Part shown: in pieces, positions 52,852 through 61,950 of the stretch | How the letters are laid out: each line of letters opens with the position of its first letter | How positions within the stretch are numbered: position 1 is the stretch's first letter | Source: Clostridiaceae bacterium OM02-2AC | Lineage (GTDB): Bacteria > Bacillota_I > Bacilli_A > Erysipelotrichales > Erysipelotrichaceae | Reading direction: 5' to 3' | Length of the DNA: 64,000 bases | NCBI GenBank assembly: GCA_003481775.1 | Contig: QULU01000021.1 | Location: forward strand, 1-64,000 | Made by a program: the position numbers and the translations under genes | The notes under the pieces: model-generated | Database searches by the model: none | Seen by the model: only the letters and a program-made list of their open reading frames with translations | Told to the model about the DNA's origin: nothing

Positions 52852-54825
52852 TCATTCCTTTCCCTGCCTCTGATATTCCAAATCGCGTATAAATTCCTCA
52901 TAGCTGCAGCCCTTGGTCAGCTTGCGTACACCGAAATCCCGTATGAGATAGTTGTACAGTGTCTTAAACACATCCTCCCACATGCCGTATTTGCTTTTCG
53001 GTATGTTCAACAGCAGGACGACCTGTACCTTTTCCTGATCCCATACAATCGGCTTCTCCAGAATCGTAACGGAAACACTGGCTTCCTTCATATCGTTTTC
53101 CAGTGAATGCGGCATGGCAACCAGGCTGCCCAGCTCGGTTGTCGCCATAGCCTCCCGCTTGAATACGGATTGCTTGTTCTCCTCCTTCATATAGCCCTTT
53201 GCAATCATCGCGTCGGAAATATACTGCAAGACATCATCTCTTGTTTTCAGCTTCAGATTGGTGAAATATAGATCCTCCCGAAAGATTTCCTTGAAATATC
53301 CGCTCTCCTCATGGTGATGCGTCATAAAGGTTTCAATGCGGCGAACATCGCGGGCATCCAGCAGCAGCTGAATCTGCAGAATTTTATCACTGTGGAAATC
53401 TTCAATCGGAACACTTGTCAATACGAGATCCACACTGTCAATCAGCTGCTTTGTGACCTCATACAGCGGACAGGTCTTGACGATATGAATCCGATTTTGA
53501 AAAAACTGCTTTACGCGTTCCTTTAGCAGCATAGCGGTCGCCATACCGGATGCGCAAACGATGACGGCATCAAAGATTTTCTGCTTTTCATTCAGCCCTT
53601 TTCGCTCCAGGGCCGCACCGAAATGAATGGCGAGCAGCCCGATTTCATTCTCATTTGTTTTGATGGAAAAGACATGCTCAACGATTTCACTCGCCTTGAC
53701 CGCAAGCTCAAAGGCAAACGGATAGTTGTTTTTCATATAGTCCAGAAAGTCATTGCGAATATTCATATGAAAGCGAAGGCGCTGTACCGCGACACTGAGA
53801 TGGACAGCCAAACCGTTGATCAGCTGGGTATCATCCGATAAATCCACACCGGTATCCTCTTTGATGCGATACAGAATTTCCTGTATTTCCTTTTTGAATT
53901 CATATTCCTCATTTTCATCCGTGAAATTCGTGGTAAGAAATTTCTTACTGGAAATCAGGTGCTGTGTCAGATAATACACCTCATCCGTAATGTCGATATG
54001 AAGCACGCGATAGATACCTGCCAATACCTCCTTCGCTGCTGTAAACTCCATATGCCCTTCAAGCTGTCGGATTTCCTCTTCTTCATAGTCCACTCGCTGT
54101 TCATGGAAGGAACGCTTTAATATGATGACGATATGCACGATCAGGTTTTTAAATGCGATATCTGTAAGCCGCATATCATAGTTTTTCATGGTTTCCAACA
54201 GGATACCTCGCAGCTGTGAAAAGAGCTCCTCACTCAGGATATCATCGAAAAATTCAGTTTCTCCGCTCGCCAGTGCATCGTTGTGCTTGAAGATGAACTC
54301 GGATATGCAGTAGCGGATATTCGCTTCACTTCCCATGATATGAACACCCTTTTTCTGACTGATCCCAACCTTTAAAGAAAAGCGCTCCAGCATTTTATCA
54401 ATCTGCCGGATATCCTTCTTCAAGGTGGACATACTGACAAACACCTCATCCGCCAGATCGTAGGGATTGATGACTTCTTCATTGCGCAATGTGTTTTTCA
54501 ACAGATGCTGCATGATATACGCCGCTCTATCCTTTGGATCACTGGGAATAATCGTATCCGCGACTTTTTCCTCTTCGGCATGCAGTTGATCCATGAGCTT
54601 CGTAAAAGATTCCTGTTGTTCGGTATTCAGATAATAACCACTGCCTGCTTCGGAAAGAATGGATGCACCATGAGCTTGAAGCAAGCCATTCAATTCCTTT
54701 ATATCGTTTCGGATCGTTCTTGATGACACGCCGATCGACAAAGCAATTTGGTCGCTGCTCAATACCTTTCGACTTTGTATCAGCAGCTCCAGAATCTGAA
54801 TCATACGTTTGTTATATAGTTCCAA
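52852..54825 (-). CDS. BglG/MtlR-type transcriptional regulator with PRDs
   Basis: 657 residues. N-terminal helix-turn-helix (SSDQIALSIGVSSRTIRNDIKELN), two PRD modules (about 200-410), a IIB-like domain with Cys in VIVCASGMATAML (about 430), and a C-terminal IIA-like domain with His in VAMPHSLEND. It should activate the following IIA-IIB-IIC-aldolase genes when not phosphorylated inhibitorily by the PTS. A dyad TGATAG-G-CTATCA (54876-54888) lies next to a TATAAT-like element upstream. Confidence 0.93.
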   Translation of the reverse strand: MELYNKRMIQILELLIQSRKVLSSDQIALSIGVSSRTIRNDIKELNGLLQAHGASILSEAGSGYYLNTEQQESFTKLMDQLHAEEEKVADTIIPSDPKDRAAYIMQHLLKNTLRNEEVINPYDLADEVFVSMSTLKKDIRQIDKMLERFSLKVGISQKKGVHIMGSEANIRYCISEFIFKHNDALASGETEFFDDILSEELFSQLRGILLETMKNYDMRLTDIAFKNLIVHIVIILKRSFHEQRVDYEEEEIRQLEGHMEFTAAKEVLAGIYRVLHIDITDEVYYLTQHLISSKKFLTTNFTDENEEYEFKKEIQEILYRIKEDTGVDLSDDTQLINGLAVHLSVAVQRLRFHMNIRNDFLDYMKNNYPFAFELAVKASEIVEHVFSIKTNENEIGLLAIHFGAALERKGLNEKQKIFDAVIVCASGMATAMLLKERVKQFFQNRIHIVKTCPLYEVTKQLIDSVDLVLTSVPIEDFHSDKILQIQLLLDARDVRRIETFMTHHHEESGYFKEIFREDLYFTNLKLKTRDDVLQYISDAMIAKGYMKEENKQSVFKREAMATTELGSLVAMPHSLENDMKEASVSVTILEKPIVWDQEKVQVVLLLNIPKSKYGMWEDVFKTLYNYLIRDFGVRKLTKGCSYEEFIRDLEYQRQGKE

Positions 54826-55459
54826 TACTGTCCCTCCTTGCTTATGGCCTTATTATAATGGAGCGTTTTTCGGATTGATAGGCTATCATTTTCCACTATC
54901 TGCGGAAAAAACCGGAACCCTTTTCCTAACAGCTTTCTTATAATGGATAAGCAGCTTCATAGTGACACAAAATGAAAAAAAATGATATCCTTCTCATCCC
55001 GGCTCCGGATGAAATGAATACCATTTTTCTTTTACTATTTTTGATTTCCGTTTGAATGTCTTCCTGTTTCTTTTGTTTCAGCTTATGTGCTGCGCACAGA
55101 TATCACATAGACTACAGCCCTTTGCTGTTGTGCTGCGCACGGATACCACACAGACAGCCCTTTGCTGTTTTATATGGAGCCGTGGTTGTAATGTGCTTTT
55201 GTTTATCGATTTCTTTCACTTTGACAAGCTCCGCAAACTCTGCCGCTTTCTGTTATGCACCATGATTCATGCCTTTCTGACAGTATGCGACTACATACTG
55301 CCGTTTCCTATGACATGCGCTTGCTGTCTGTATTTTTTCTATATACCCGCAGACTGCTCATCTTGAAGCGTGTAATCTTCATTCAAATAATTCGATTGTT
55401 ATCAAGCCCCATTCATCGAAATACAGCATAGCAGCAGCTTTCCTCCTGCTTATCGATAC
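54826..55459. other. intergenic region with a tandem duplication
   Basis: TATAAT (minus strand, 54857-54852) upstream of the regulator has no matching -35. An imperfect tandem duplication of 40-43 bp occupies 55087-55169. No ORF is convincing here. Confidence 0.45.
55087..55169. repeat. imperfect tandem duplication of about 43 bp
   Basis: Two copies beginning GTGCTGCGCAC and ending AGCCCTTTGCTGTT (55087-55129 and 55130-55169), with a few substitutions and a 3-bp deletion in the second. No function evident. Confidence 0.75.
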
Positions 55460-55498
55460 AAAAAGAAAGCCTGCTGTATGAATTCAGACTTTCTTTTT
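55460..55498 (-). terminator. intrinsic terminator of the alcohol dehydrogenase gene
   Basis: AAAAAGAAAG-TCTG ... CAGG-CTTTCTTTTT; the 3' arm ends in a U-rich run. Bidirectional in shape. Confidence 0.7.
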
Positions 55499-55539
55499 AA
55501 ATTGCTTGTTGAAGCAGCCTGGCCTTCCTTGCAGGTCGC

Positions 55540-56700
55540 TTATAATGCAGCGCGATAGATATTTTTTACATCCTCTTTCGTAAGCTCTACATAAGCTCCC
55601 TTCAAATCCTCTGCTGCTTTTTCCGCCATCACATCGAACTTGGCTTCGTCCGTGATTCCCACTTCACGCATCGTTGTCGGAATTCCCATGGCTACAAAAT
55701 AATCTCTCGTCTTTTCGATTGCTTCATGAGCAATTTCAAACGGATCCTTCTCCTTGTCAATGCCCCATACATTAACACCATAGGCTTTGAATTTATCCAC
55801 AGTTTCATCACTCAGCACGTACTCCATCCAATGTGGCGTCAGGATTGCCAGCCCAACACCATGCGTAATATCATAGTATGCAGAAAGCTGATGCTCCATT
55901 GGATGCACTGTCCATGCCACCGTCTTTCCAAGCTTGATAAAATTGTTGATTGCCCAGCTGCTTGTCCACATCAGATTTGCGCGTGCTTCATAATCCTCGG
56001 GATTTTGTACTGCACGAACACCGAATTCAATACATGTCTTTAGCAGTCCTTCCGCCATGCGATCCTGCATATATCCCTGTACATTGGAGAAATAGCATTC
56101 AAAGATATGACTCATGATATCTGCTGTTCCTGCCGCCGTCTGGTATGCGGAAACACTGCAGGTATAGCTTGGGTCCAGAATAGATGCCTTCGGACGCATA
56201 TCCTCATGTCCTGTACCGATTTTATCATTGGTCTCCAAATTGCTGATAACGGCAAAGGTATCCATTTCACTTCCGGTCGCAGACAGAGTCAATACGGTTA
56301 CGATTGGCAGTACACTGACAACCTTCGCAGGATTCAAAACGATGTCCCACGCATCACCGTCATAGCTGATGGCTCCTGCTATCACCTTGGCGCAGTCTAT
56401 GGTACTACCGCCGCCAATCGGCACTATGACTTCAACACCCTGTTCACGGCACAGCTTTACACCCTCACGCACTGTGGTAATTCGTGGATTTGGCTCCACA
56501 CCGGACAACTCGCACCATGCGATGCCATTCTCCTTGAAAATTTTAACGACATCATCATAAATACCGTTGCGCTTAATACTGCCTCCGCCATATACCAGCA
56601 ATGCCTTCTTGCCGTATCTGGATACGATATCGCCGATATGGGCAATCTGCCCCTTACCAAAATAAATTTCTGTGGGAATTGAATAAACAAAGTTTTCCAT
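55540..56700 (-). CDS. iron-containing alcohol dehydrogenase
   Basis: About 386 residues from ATG 56700 (AAGGAGG upstream). NAD(P)H-binding GGGS motifs (VYGGGSIKRNG, PIGGGSTIDCAK) and the metal ligands Asp/His in TADIMSHIFECYF and His in HPMEHQLSAYYDITHG. Closest by feel to butanol dehydrogenases (BdhA/YugJ-like), which reduce aldehydes in fermentation. Own promoter and terminator. Confidence 0.93.
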   Translation of the reverse strand: MENFVYSIPTEIYFGKGQIAHIGDIVSRYGKKALLVYGGGSIKRNGIYDDVVKIFKENGIAWCELSGVEPNPRITTVREGVKLCREQGVEVIVPIGGGSTIDCAKVIAGAISYDGDAWDIVLNPAKVVSVLPIVTVLTLSATGSEMDTFAVISNLETNDKIGTGHEDMRPKASILDPSYTCSVSAYQTAAGTADIMSHIFECYFSNVQGYMQDRMAEGLLKTCIEFGVRAVQNPEDYEARANLMWTSSWAINNFIKLGKTVAWTVHPMEHQLSAYYDITHGVGLAILTPHWMEYVLSDETVDKFKAYGVNVWGIDKEKDPFEIAHEAIEKTRDYFVAMGIPTTMREVGITDEAKFDVMAEKAAEDLKGAYVELTKEDVKNIYRAAL

Positions 56701-56723
56701 ATACAAAAACCCTCCTTACTTTT

Positions 56724-56751
56724 ATTATACAACGTTCACGGCTTCTTGAAC
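56724..56751 (-). promoter_or_regulatory. promoter of the alcohol dehydrogenase gene
   Basis: Perfect -10 TATAAT (56729-56724) with a poor -35. A dyad GTTCA/TGAAC (56751-56747 and 56738-56734) covers the -35 zone, suggesting regulation by a bound protein. Confidence 0.5.
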
Positions 56752-56873
56752 ATGGCTCTTTCTTCAGTGTTTGTCCGATCGGCAACAGGCAAATCCCAAA
56801 AATATCCGCATACAGATATTTCCCGGGAAATTCATACCATGTGCAAGCCTTCCTGTGAGGTCAGAATTTCCTT

Positions 56874-57317
56874 TCAGGATACCGTATCCAGGATTTCCAT
56901 TAGAATCTGCTCTTTCTCTGCCGTTTTTAATATTTCCACAAAATCATCATGCATCAATCTTCTGGCAAGCTTTGACAATGCCCTGAGGTGGAAGTCATTC
57001 TTATCATCCGGTGCAAGCAGACAGACAGCCGCTTCCACTGGCTCTTGATCTATCGACTGCCACTCGATACGATGCTTCATTCTGACAAACAGAATGCCAG
57101 CCTCCTTTACACAGGCATGACGAGCATGCGGAATGGCGATTCCTTTCCCAAAGCCGGTTGTGCATTCCTGTTCCCGCTTGCAAAGCTCCTGAAAAAAGGT
57201 ATCTGCATCACTTACCTTTCCTTCCTGAAATGCTATTTCTGCGAGTGCGTGCAGTATTTCCTTCTGGGTGCTTCCCTCCAAGGCAAATACGATGTGTTGT
57301 TCTGTAATCAGACTCAT
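56874..57317 (-). CDS. orphan PTS fructose/mannitol-type IIA protein
   Basis: About 147 residues from ATG 57317 (AGGAGG upstream). Phospho-accepting His in AIPHARHACV; the rest follows type-2 IIA proteins. No cognate IIB/IIC is adjacent: the neighbours are the dehydrogenase and a BtrH-like gene. It may serve a distant transporter or work as a regulator. Confidence 0.87.
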   Translation of the reverse strand: MSLITEQHIVFALEGSTQKEILHALAEIAFQEGKVSDADTFFQELCKREQECTTGFGKGIAIPHARHACVKEAGILFVRMKHRIEWQSIDQEPVEAAVCLLAPDDKNDFHLRALSKLARRLMHDDFVEILKTAEKEQILMEILDTVS

Positions 57318-57502
57318 GTTCATTTCCTCCTGCCTGTGCAGCTTTCGATATTCGTTCTTATCTGCATCATCGAATCAGCTATATTTTACAGGAAAGCAGA
57401 CAGCATAGCTATACACATTGGTATTTTTTACCTTTTTAGGAAGTGATTACAGCCGCCGGCCTTCCTTCTCTCCTTGCACAGACAGCTATATTCCTGCTGT
57501 CT

Positions 57503-58546
57503 CTAAACTGCAATTGCGTACAGTGCCTGATACAGTGCGGTTTCCTGCTCATATATATCCAGTACACGTTCTGATATTATGTCCAGCAGCTGTATATCCC
57601 CGGATTGCGACAGCTTCCACAGCAGCTCTGCAACAGCATCCCATAAAAGGGAAACCGCAATAAACTGTTCTCCCAGCTTTACAAGACGTGTATCCTGCCA
57701 GATATCAGCAGCTTCTTTCAGAAAATCTCCATACATTCTGCGAAAGATGCCACCTCCCGTTCCGCCTTTTTCATGAATTTGAAAATAGTTTGTGATACCT
57801 GCCAGCCTTCGCTTCTTTTGACAAAAGTCCTTCCACCTGCAAACCTCTTTGGAAAACTTCAAAATGCCGGAAACACCCAGCAGCTGTGCCGGCGGATACA
57901 GCATACCTTCACAGGTATCCAAGATTGCCTCGCGCAGAACCTTTTGATTCACAGCACGATATCCCTGTACATCAATGCACAGATATTTATTCTTTGCAGG
58001 AAACGGGCGAAAGCTGCTGCTGCGGGCTCGTTCCATATCATCATAATCCACCATGTGAAAATCCTTAGCAATCTGCCCGTTTGGTGTATCGATCAAAGCG
58101 TCATGCTGATCCCTGTCACTGACCAGAAATTTTCGTTTTTCATCATCGTAGCCAAAGAGCACGACGGCATGTCCACCAAAATGACTTCCATCAGCCAAAC
58201 CAAGATAAGGAAGAAATGGCATATCCACATAGACAAGAACCGGCTGGTTGGCATCAATCATTTGCTTTGTCACTCGGAGTATTCTGTCATATTTCTTTCC
58301 GGCCTTGCACTGCATGGTAATCTGCAGTCTGTCTGCCAGCTTTTTTTCAAATTCAAATACCTTGGTACGACCGTTGATCATAGGAGAGGCTGCCGGATTC
58401 AAATAGAGAAAGGACAATCCGGATGCCAGACCAAATAATAATTCCTCTGACATGGGATACCCATAGTACGCAAAAATTTGTTTCAGGGAATTGGTAATGC
58501 AGTGTTTTCCTCCCTGCGGGACGAAGCCCTCCACCATATGTTTCAT
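57503..58546 (-). CDS. BtrH-like N-terminal domain protein
   Basis: 347 residues. The N-terminal half matches the BtrH family (catalytic-looking Cys in GGKHCITNSLKQIF, His in DGSHFGGHAVVLFGYD), a cysteine-protease-like acyltransferase fold known from butirosin biosynthesis. The C-terminal half is helical (DUF4872-like). ATG overlaps the MerR regulator's stop (ATGA), so the two are translated together. Substrate unknown. Possible roles are peptide or acyl transfer, including resistance. Confidence 0.78.
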   Translation of the reverse strand: MKHMVEGFVPQGGKHCITNSLKQIFAYYGYPMSEELLFGLASGLSFLYLNPAASPMINGRTKVFEFEKKLADRLQITMQCKAGKKYDRILRVTKQMIDANQPVLVYVDMPFLPYLGLADGSHFGGHAVVLFGYDDEKRKFLVSDRDQHDALIDTPNGQIAKDFHMVDYDDMERARSSSFRPFPAKNKYLCIDVQGYRAVNQKVLREAILDTCEGMLYPPAQLLGVSGILKFSKEVCRWKDFCQKKRRLAGITNYFQIHEKGGTGGGIFRRMYGDFLKEAADIWQDTRLVKLGEQFIAVSLLWDAVAELLWKLSQSGDIQLLDIISERVLDIYEQETALYQALYAIAV

Positions 58547-59355
58547 ATACGCGTGCTCCCGGTTCTTTCAAAGGGTAAGTAGAGTTCAGTGACATATGTG
58601 GAGGGATTGCCGCGAAACAGCATTCCCGGACTCTTCACATAGTCCTCTCTGGATGGTGTCAGAATCCGCAGGTCATGTTCATTCGCATAGGCAAACAGAG
58701 TCTTATAGGCAGCCCATAGCATATCGTAGCTGCCATGATGCGTTGTGTGTAATGCATGCATTTCCGGAAGATATCGACAGGCTACAGAGGGATGCCGGAT
58801 TTCCTTTCGCACCGGAATACACAGCTCTATATCTGCAGTCTCCTTACATTCCTCATCGTGATACAGATTAAAATGCTTTCCGCTTGCGTTGTCCTTTACT
58901 GCTTTATAAAGCAATGGAAGATAGGTGTCCAGATCACAGTATCTGCCTGTAAAACGAATGGATGCGACCAGCTGTTTTGCGACCGTAACCGTGTCGATTG
59001 CATATGCATTTTCTACATGCTCCTCCGCTTGCGCCAAGCTATGCTCACGCATTTGTTGAATCAGCTCCCTTTCTTTCCGAATGTTTGCTTCAATATGGCT
59101 GATTTTTTCCTGCAGAATATAGGAAAGGTCTTCCCCTTTATTATGCTCCAGAATATCCTTTATCTCCATGATGGAGAAATCAAGGGAGCGCAGATATTGA
59201 ATCATCCGTGCTGTTTTTAAATCCTCATCACTGTAATACCGGTAGTGATTTTCAGCCTTCCGAAAGGACGGCTTCAATAGTCCCTCTGTGTCATAATATC
59301 GTAATGCTTTTACTGTAAGATTGCATAATTTGGAAAATTGACTAATCGTATACAT
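58543..59355 (-). CDS. MerR-family regulator with GyrI-like effector domain
   Basis: 270 residues. Winged helix MYTISQFSKLCNLTVKALRYYDTEG at the start, coiled coil at about 75-115, and a GyrI-like C-terminal domain. GAAGGAGG precedes ATG. Its promoter (59379-59410) has a 20-nt spacer carrying a perfect 14-bp dyad, so it should activate its own transcript and the coupled BtrH-like gene on binding a ligand. Confidence 0.9.
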   Translation of the reverse strand: MYTISQFSKLCNLTVKALRYYDTEGLLKPSFRKAENHYRYYSDEDLKTARMIQYLRSLDFSIMEIKDILEHNKGEDLSYILQEKISHIEANIRKERELIQQMREHSLAQAEEHVENAYAIDTVTVAKQLVASIRFTGRYCDLDTYLPLLYKAVKDNASGKHFNLYHDEECKETADIELCIPVRKEIRHPSVACRYLPEMHALHTTHHGSYDMLWAAYKTLFAYANEHDLRILTPSREDYVKSPGMLFRGNPSTYVTELYLPFERTGSTRI

Positions 59356-59378
59356 CGTGATTCGCCTCCTTCTGCTTT

Positions 59379-59410
59379 ATTGTAAACGTTCCTGTGCACA
59401 GGAGTGTCAA
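59379..59410 (-). promoter_or_regulatory. MerR-type promoter with 20-nt spacer and perfect dyad
   Basis: -35 TTGACA (59410-59405), 20-nt spacer, -10 TACAAT (59384-59379). The spacer contains TCCTGTG-CACAGGA (59403-59390), a perfect inverted repeat. Classic MerR activator architecture. Confidence 0.85.
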
Positions 59411-59453
59411 GTAGATTATAACGTATTTTAAGGAAACATACCAAAGAACAGAA

Positions 59454-59493
59454 AAACAGTATACGTCTCCTCTATCCGGCGTGTATACTGTTT
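59454..59493 (-). terminator. intrinsic terminator of the 76-residue gene
   Basis: AAACAGTATAC ... GTATACTGTTT then TTC; an 11-bp stem starting at the stop codon of 59492-59722. Confidence 0.65.
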
Positions 59494-59722
59494 ATATGTC
59501 TTCAAAATGTGCAATTACCTCGGAGGCATCCTGCATATCCAGCAGCGTTCTGATTTCGCCATGCTCAATCAGAGCAATCAGTCTGCGATAAAAGTTCTTG
59601 ATAGAACGCTCAACTTCATTTTTATTGCTTGCGGATATCACCGGCAGAAATACATGCTGTACGTACTCGTCACGTAAGATTTCCATAATAATAAATTGCG
59701 TGCACCCTTTCTTATTCATCAC
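59492..59722 (-). CDS. small hypothetical protein
   Basis: 76 residues, no membrane segment, helical, acidic end (SEVIAHFEDI). The start is uncertain: ATG at 59722 or 59719 with only a weak site, or ATG 13 codons in. The terminator that begins at its stop codon supports it as a real transcript. Not recognised. Confidence 0.45.
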   Translation of the reverse strand: MMNKKGCTQFIIMEILRDEYVQHVFLPVISASNKNEVERSIKNFYRRLIALIEHGEIRTLLDMQDASEVIAHFEDI

Positions 59723-59788
59723 TTATTGCTTCATGTCAATAAAATCACAGACATATAATGAGAGCATAGAAGAGAACGGAATATATGA

Positions 59789-59819
59789 AAAAAACTGCTG
59801 GATTTTATTCTCCAGCAGC
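59789..59819 (-). terminator. terminator of the sortase cassette
   Basis: CTGCTGGA-GAATAAAA-TCCAGCAG followed by TTTTTTT. The stop codon of the 59805-60644 gene lies in the hairpin loop. Confidence 0.85.
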
Positions 59820-60644
59820 ATTCGCAGTATTTCTTTTTTTAAATATAAACAAAATCAGAATGATTCCCACGAGTATCAATGCGATTCCAAATAGAATAAG
59901 CAGCCATAAATAGCCATCCAGAAAAGCCACAAAGAAATTATAGAAGTATTCCGGTTCCAGACGGATTCTATGTGTAAAGCCTCCCAGCAATATACCTGCC
60001 GGTAACAATGCCAGCATCCATCCGGCGCCTCCTGCCGCACTTCCAAGAAACAGAAGCGTATCCTCCTTTTTCAATTTCATACGTATTAGGAAAATCACAG
60101 AAAGCAGCAACAGCAGCACACATGCTCCAATAGCAAAGGGTAGAATTCTGTCCATCATCTGTACGCCCATCACGATATATTGAATAAACGGAAACTGTAC
60201 GTATTGCTTATATCCTTTGGCATTTACTTTCACATAATTTTGCAGCCGCAGCTTTCCATCCTCATCCAGCTTCAGCTTTTCTTTTTGAATGATCTTCTGT
60301 AAATATGTGTCCAGCTTGTCCATGAAGCTCTTTTGATCCACTACAGCTGTTTTGCCTGTAAAGCTGGTGTCAATAAATGCAACTGCCTCTTTTTTTACGT
60401 CTGCTTCCTTCAAAAAACCATCATAGATGGAAGGCTGGAAGCCTGCAGCCCCCGCACTTTTTTTAAAGTCCTCGGTAAGCTCCTTCGTGACTGCTGTATA
60501 ATACTCTGTTTTATCCAATGTTGATAACAAATATCCCTTATTCAGCAAGGTTGCCTTGGATATACAGACAAACAGCAGCAGGAACAGAAAGAATGCGATA
60601 AAGAAAGAAAACATACCACCTAACAGCTTTTCTCTGCGCTTCAT
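59805..60644 (-). CDS. membrane protein of the sortase cassette
   Basis: 279 residues. An N-terminal helix (about 9-30), an outer domain of about 130 residues, then three more membrane helices near residues 165-187, 198-222 and 243-268. No family recognised. Its ATG overlaps the sortase stop (ATGA), so it is part of a three-gene unit and may assist anchoring of the LEKTG protein. Confidence 0.8.
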   Translation of the reverse strand: MKRREKLLGGMFSFFIAFFLFLLLFVCISKATLLNKGYLLSTLDKTEYYTAVTKELTEDFKKSAGAAGFQPSIYDGFLKEADVKKEAVAFIDTSFTGKTAVVDQKSFMDKLDTYLQKIIQKEKLKLDEDGKLRLQNYVKVNAKGYKQYVQFPFIQYIVMGVQMMDRILPFAIGACVLLLLLSVIFLIRMKLKKEDTLLFLGSAAGGAGWMLALLPAGILLGGFTHRIRLEPEYFYNFFVAFLDGYLWLLILFGIALILVGIILILFIFKKRNTANAAGE

Positions 60645-61306
60645 TTAGTATCACCTACCACTCTTGGTCCGCTCACCTTATCCGCGTATACAAAGAGACG
60701 GTCTTCCTTCTCCCCTACGCCATCCAGCGGATAACAGGTAAAAAGAATCAGCTGCTCTTTGTTCTGTGAAAGATCATAAGCGGAAGTATCACTGGCATCC
60801 GCTACCTGTGATCCTGTGATCTTATATTTGAAAATTCCGTAATAGGTTTCAATCGTTATGATTTGCCCATTTTTTACGATCCCAAGATTCTTGAAATACG
60901 GTATGGTATGTCCCGCAATCATAACCGGTTTTCCGTAACCCGGTTTCCCCGATTGGATACGAATCCCTGCACCAACATACAGACATTCATCGGTAGAGCC
61001 GTAAATCAAGGGAACATCAATATCGGCTGCTTCTATCATAATCTTTCCCATGGTATCACCAACTCTTACGGATTTAATGTCCAATGCATCTAATTCCCCA
61101 TCGCTCGGAAGTCCCTTTTTATCCGAATATAAATCCCTGGCAGTGCTGGAGAAATCCGGAGCCTGATCCTGCGCTATCATCTGATACAGCGATGTCACTG
61201 GACGAATGTACGGCTGTGCAATCAAAAGCATGATCAGGTATCCGATAAGAAGAAAAAATAATGGTACAGTGATCCACACCATTATTTTTCTAAAAGCCTT
61301 GTTCAC
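60641..61306 (-). CDS. sortase, probably class D
   Basis: 221 residues, N-terminal membrane anchor (about 8-30). Catalytic residues are placed as His133 (MIAGHT), Cys191 (LFTCYP) and Arg203 (EDRLFVYAD). The short size and the absence of a C-terminal anchor suggest class D or a related small class. It starts 2 nt after the surface protein gene, so that protein is its likely substrate. Confidence 0.92.
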   Translation of the reverse strand: MNKAFRKIMVWITVPLFFLLIGYLIMLLIAQPYIRPVTSLYQMIAQDQAPDFSSTARDLYSDKKGLPSDGELDALDIKSVRVGDTMGKIMIEAADIDVPLIYGSTDECLYVGAGIRIQSGKPGYGKPVMIAGHTIPYFKNLGIVKNGQIITIETYYGIFKYKITGSQVADASDTSAYDLSQNKEQLILFTCYPLDGVGEKEDRLFVYADKVSGPRVVGDTK

Positions 61307-61308
61307 GT

Positions 61309-61950
61309 TTATTCTTTAATAGTCTTTTTTCTGGAAGCTACGATACCAGCACCTGCCAGGATGACTGCTAAGCTACCAAAAATTGCATATGTACTTGAGA
61401 AATCCTCACCGGTTTTTTCCAGTTTTACAGCTGGTTTTGTCTTATCCTTAATTGTTGGCTTTGCAGCTGGTTTCTCTTTTCCGGTTTCTTTTTCCTCTTC
61501 ATAAACGACGTTCTTCTGCGTATAGATAACGTCTCCGTTGCTGTCTGTGATTGTCAGTGTATCCTTTACTGCATCATAAGCAATATTGAATCCGATTGTT
61601 TCCATCGCAGGCTTCATCAGATCAACCATTTCATTCATCAGCGCAGGAGTAACTTCATCTTCCCAGTGTTTCTCAAGGAAAGTCTGCACATTTTTCGCAG
61701 AATCCTTGATTATTTTAACATCCTTATCGCTCAGATCCACACCATCCAGATTAAAATAGTCCTCCATGGTTTTGTACTCTTCACTCGCCGGTACATATGC
61801 CAGTGTTTGACCCTGAATCGTAACACCCTTTGCCATGTAATCCAGAACATCCTGTTCCGCCTTGTTAATACCGCTGGCAGCATTGATAGGAGCAGCACAT
61901 ACTCCCAGTGTCATTGCAGCACAAGCAGCTGCAGTTAATAATTTTTTCAT
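61309..61950 (-). CDS. cell-wall-anchored surface protein with LEKTG-type sorting signal
   Basis: 213 residues. Signal peptide 1-24 (MKKLLTAAACAAMTLGVCAA), a helical region to about 125, a strand-rich segment, a Lys/Pro-rich wall-spanning stretch (155-178), then the sorting motif LEKTG (177-181), a membrane helix (188-205) and an RKK tail. The motif departs from LPxTG by having Glu for Pro. AAAGAGGG precedes ATG. First gene of the sortase unit. Confidence 0.88.
   Translation of the reverse strand: MKKLLTAAACAAMTLGVCAAPINAASGINKAEQDVLDYMAKGVTIQGQTLAYVPASEEYKTMEDYFNLDGVDLSDKDVKIIKDSAKNVQTFLEKHWEDEVTPALMNEMVDLMKPAMETIGFNIAYDAVKDTLTITDSNGDVIYTQKNVVYEEEKETGKEKPAAKPTIKDKTKPAVKLEKTGEDFSSTYAIFGSLAVILAGAGIVASRKKTIKE

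Noticed and set aside
55052..55366. 104-codon plus-strand ORF
   Set aside because: It spans the tandem duplication, has Cys/Phe-rich random composition and no ribosome binding site.
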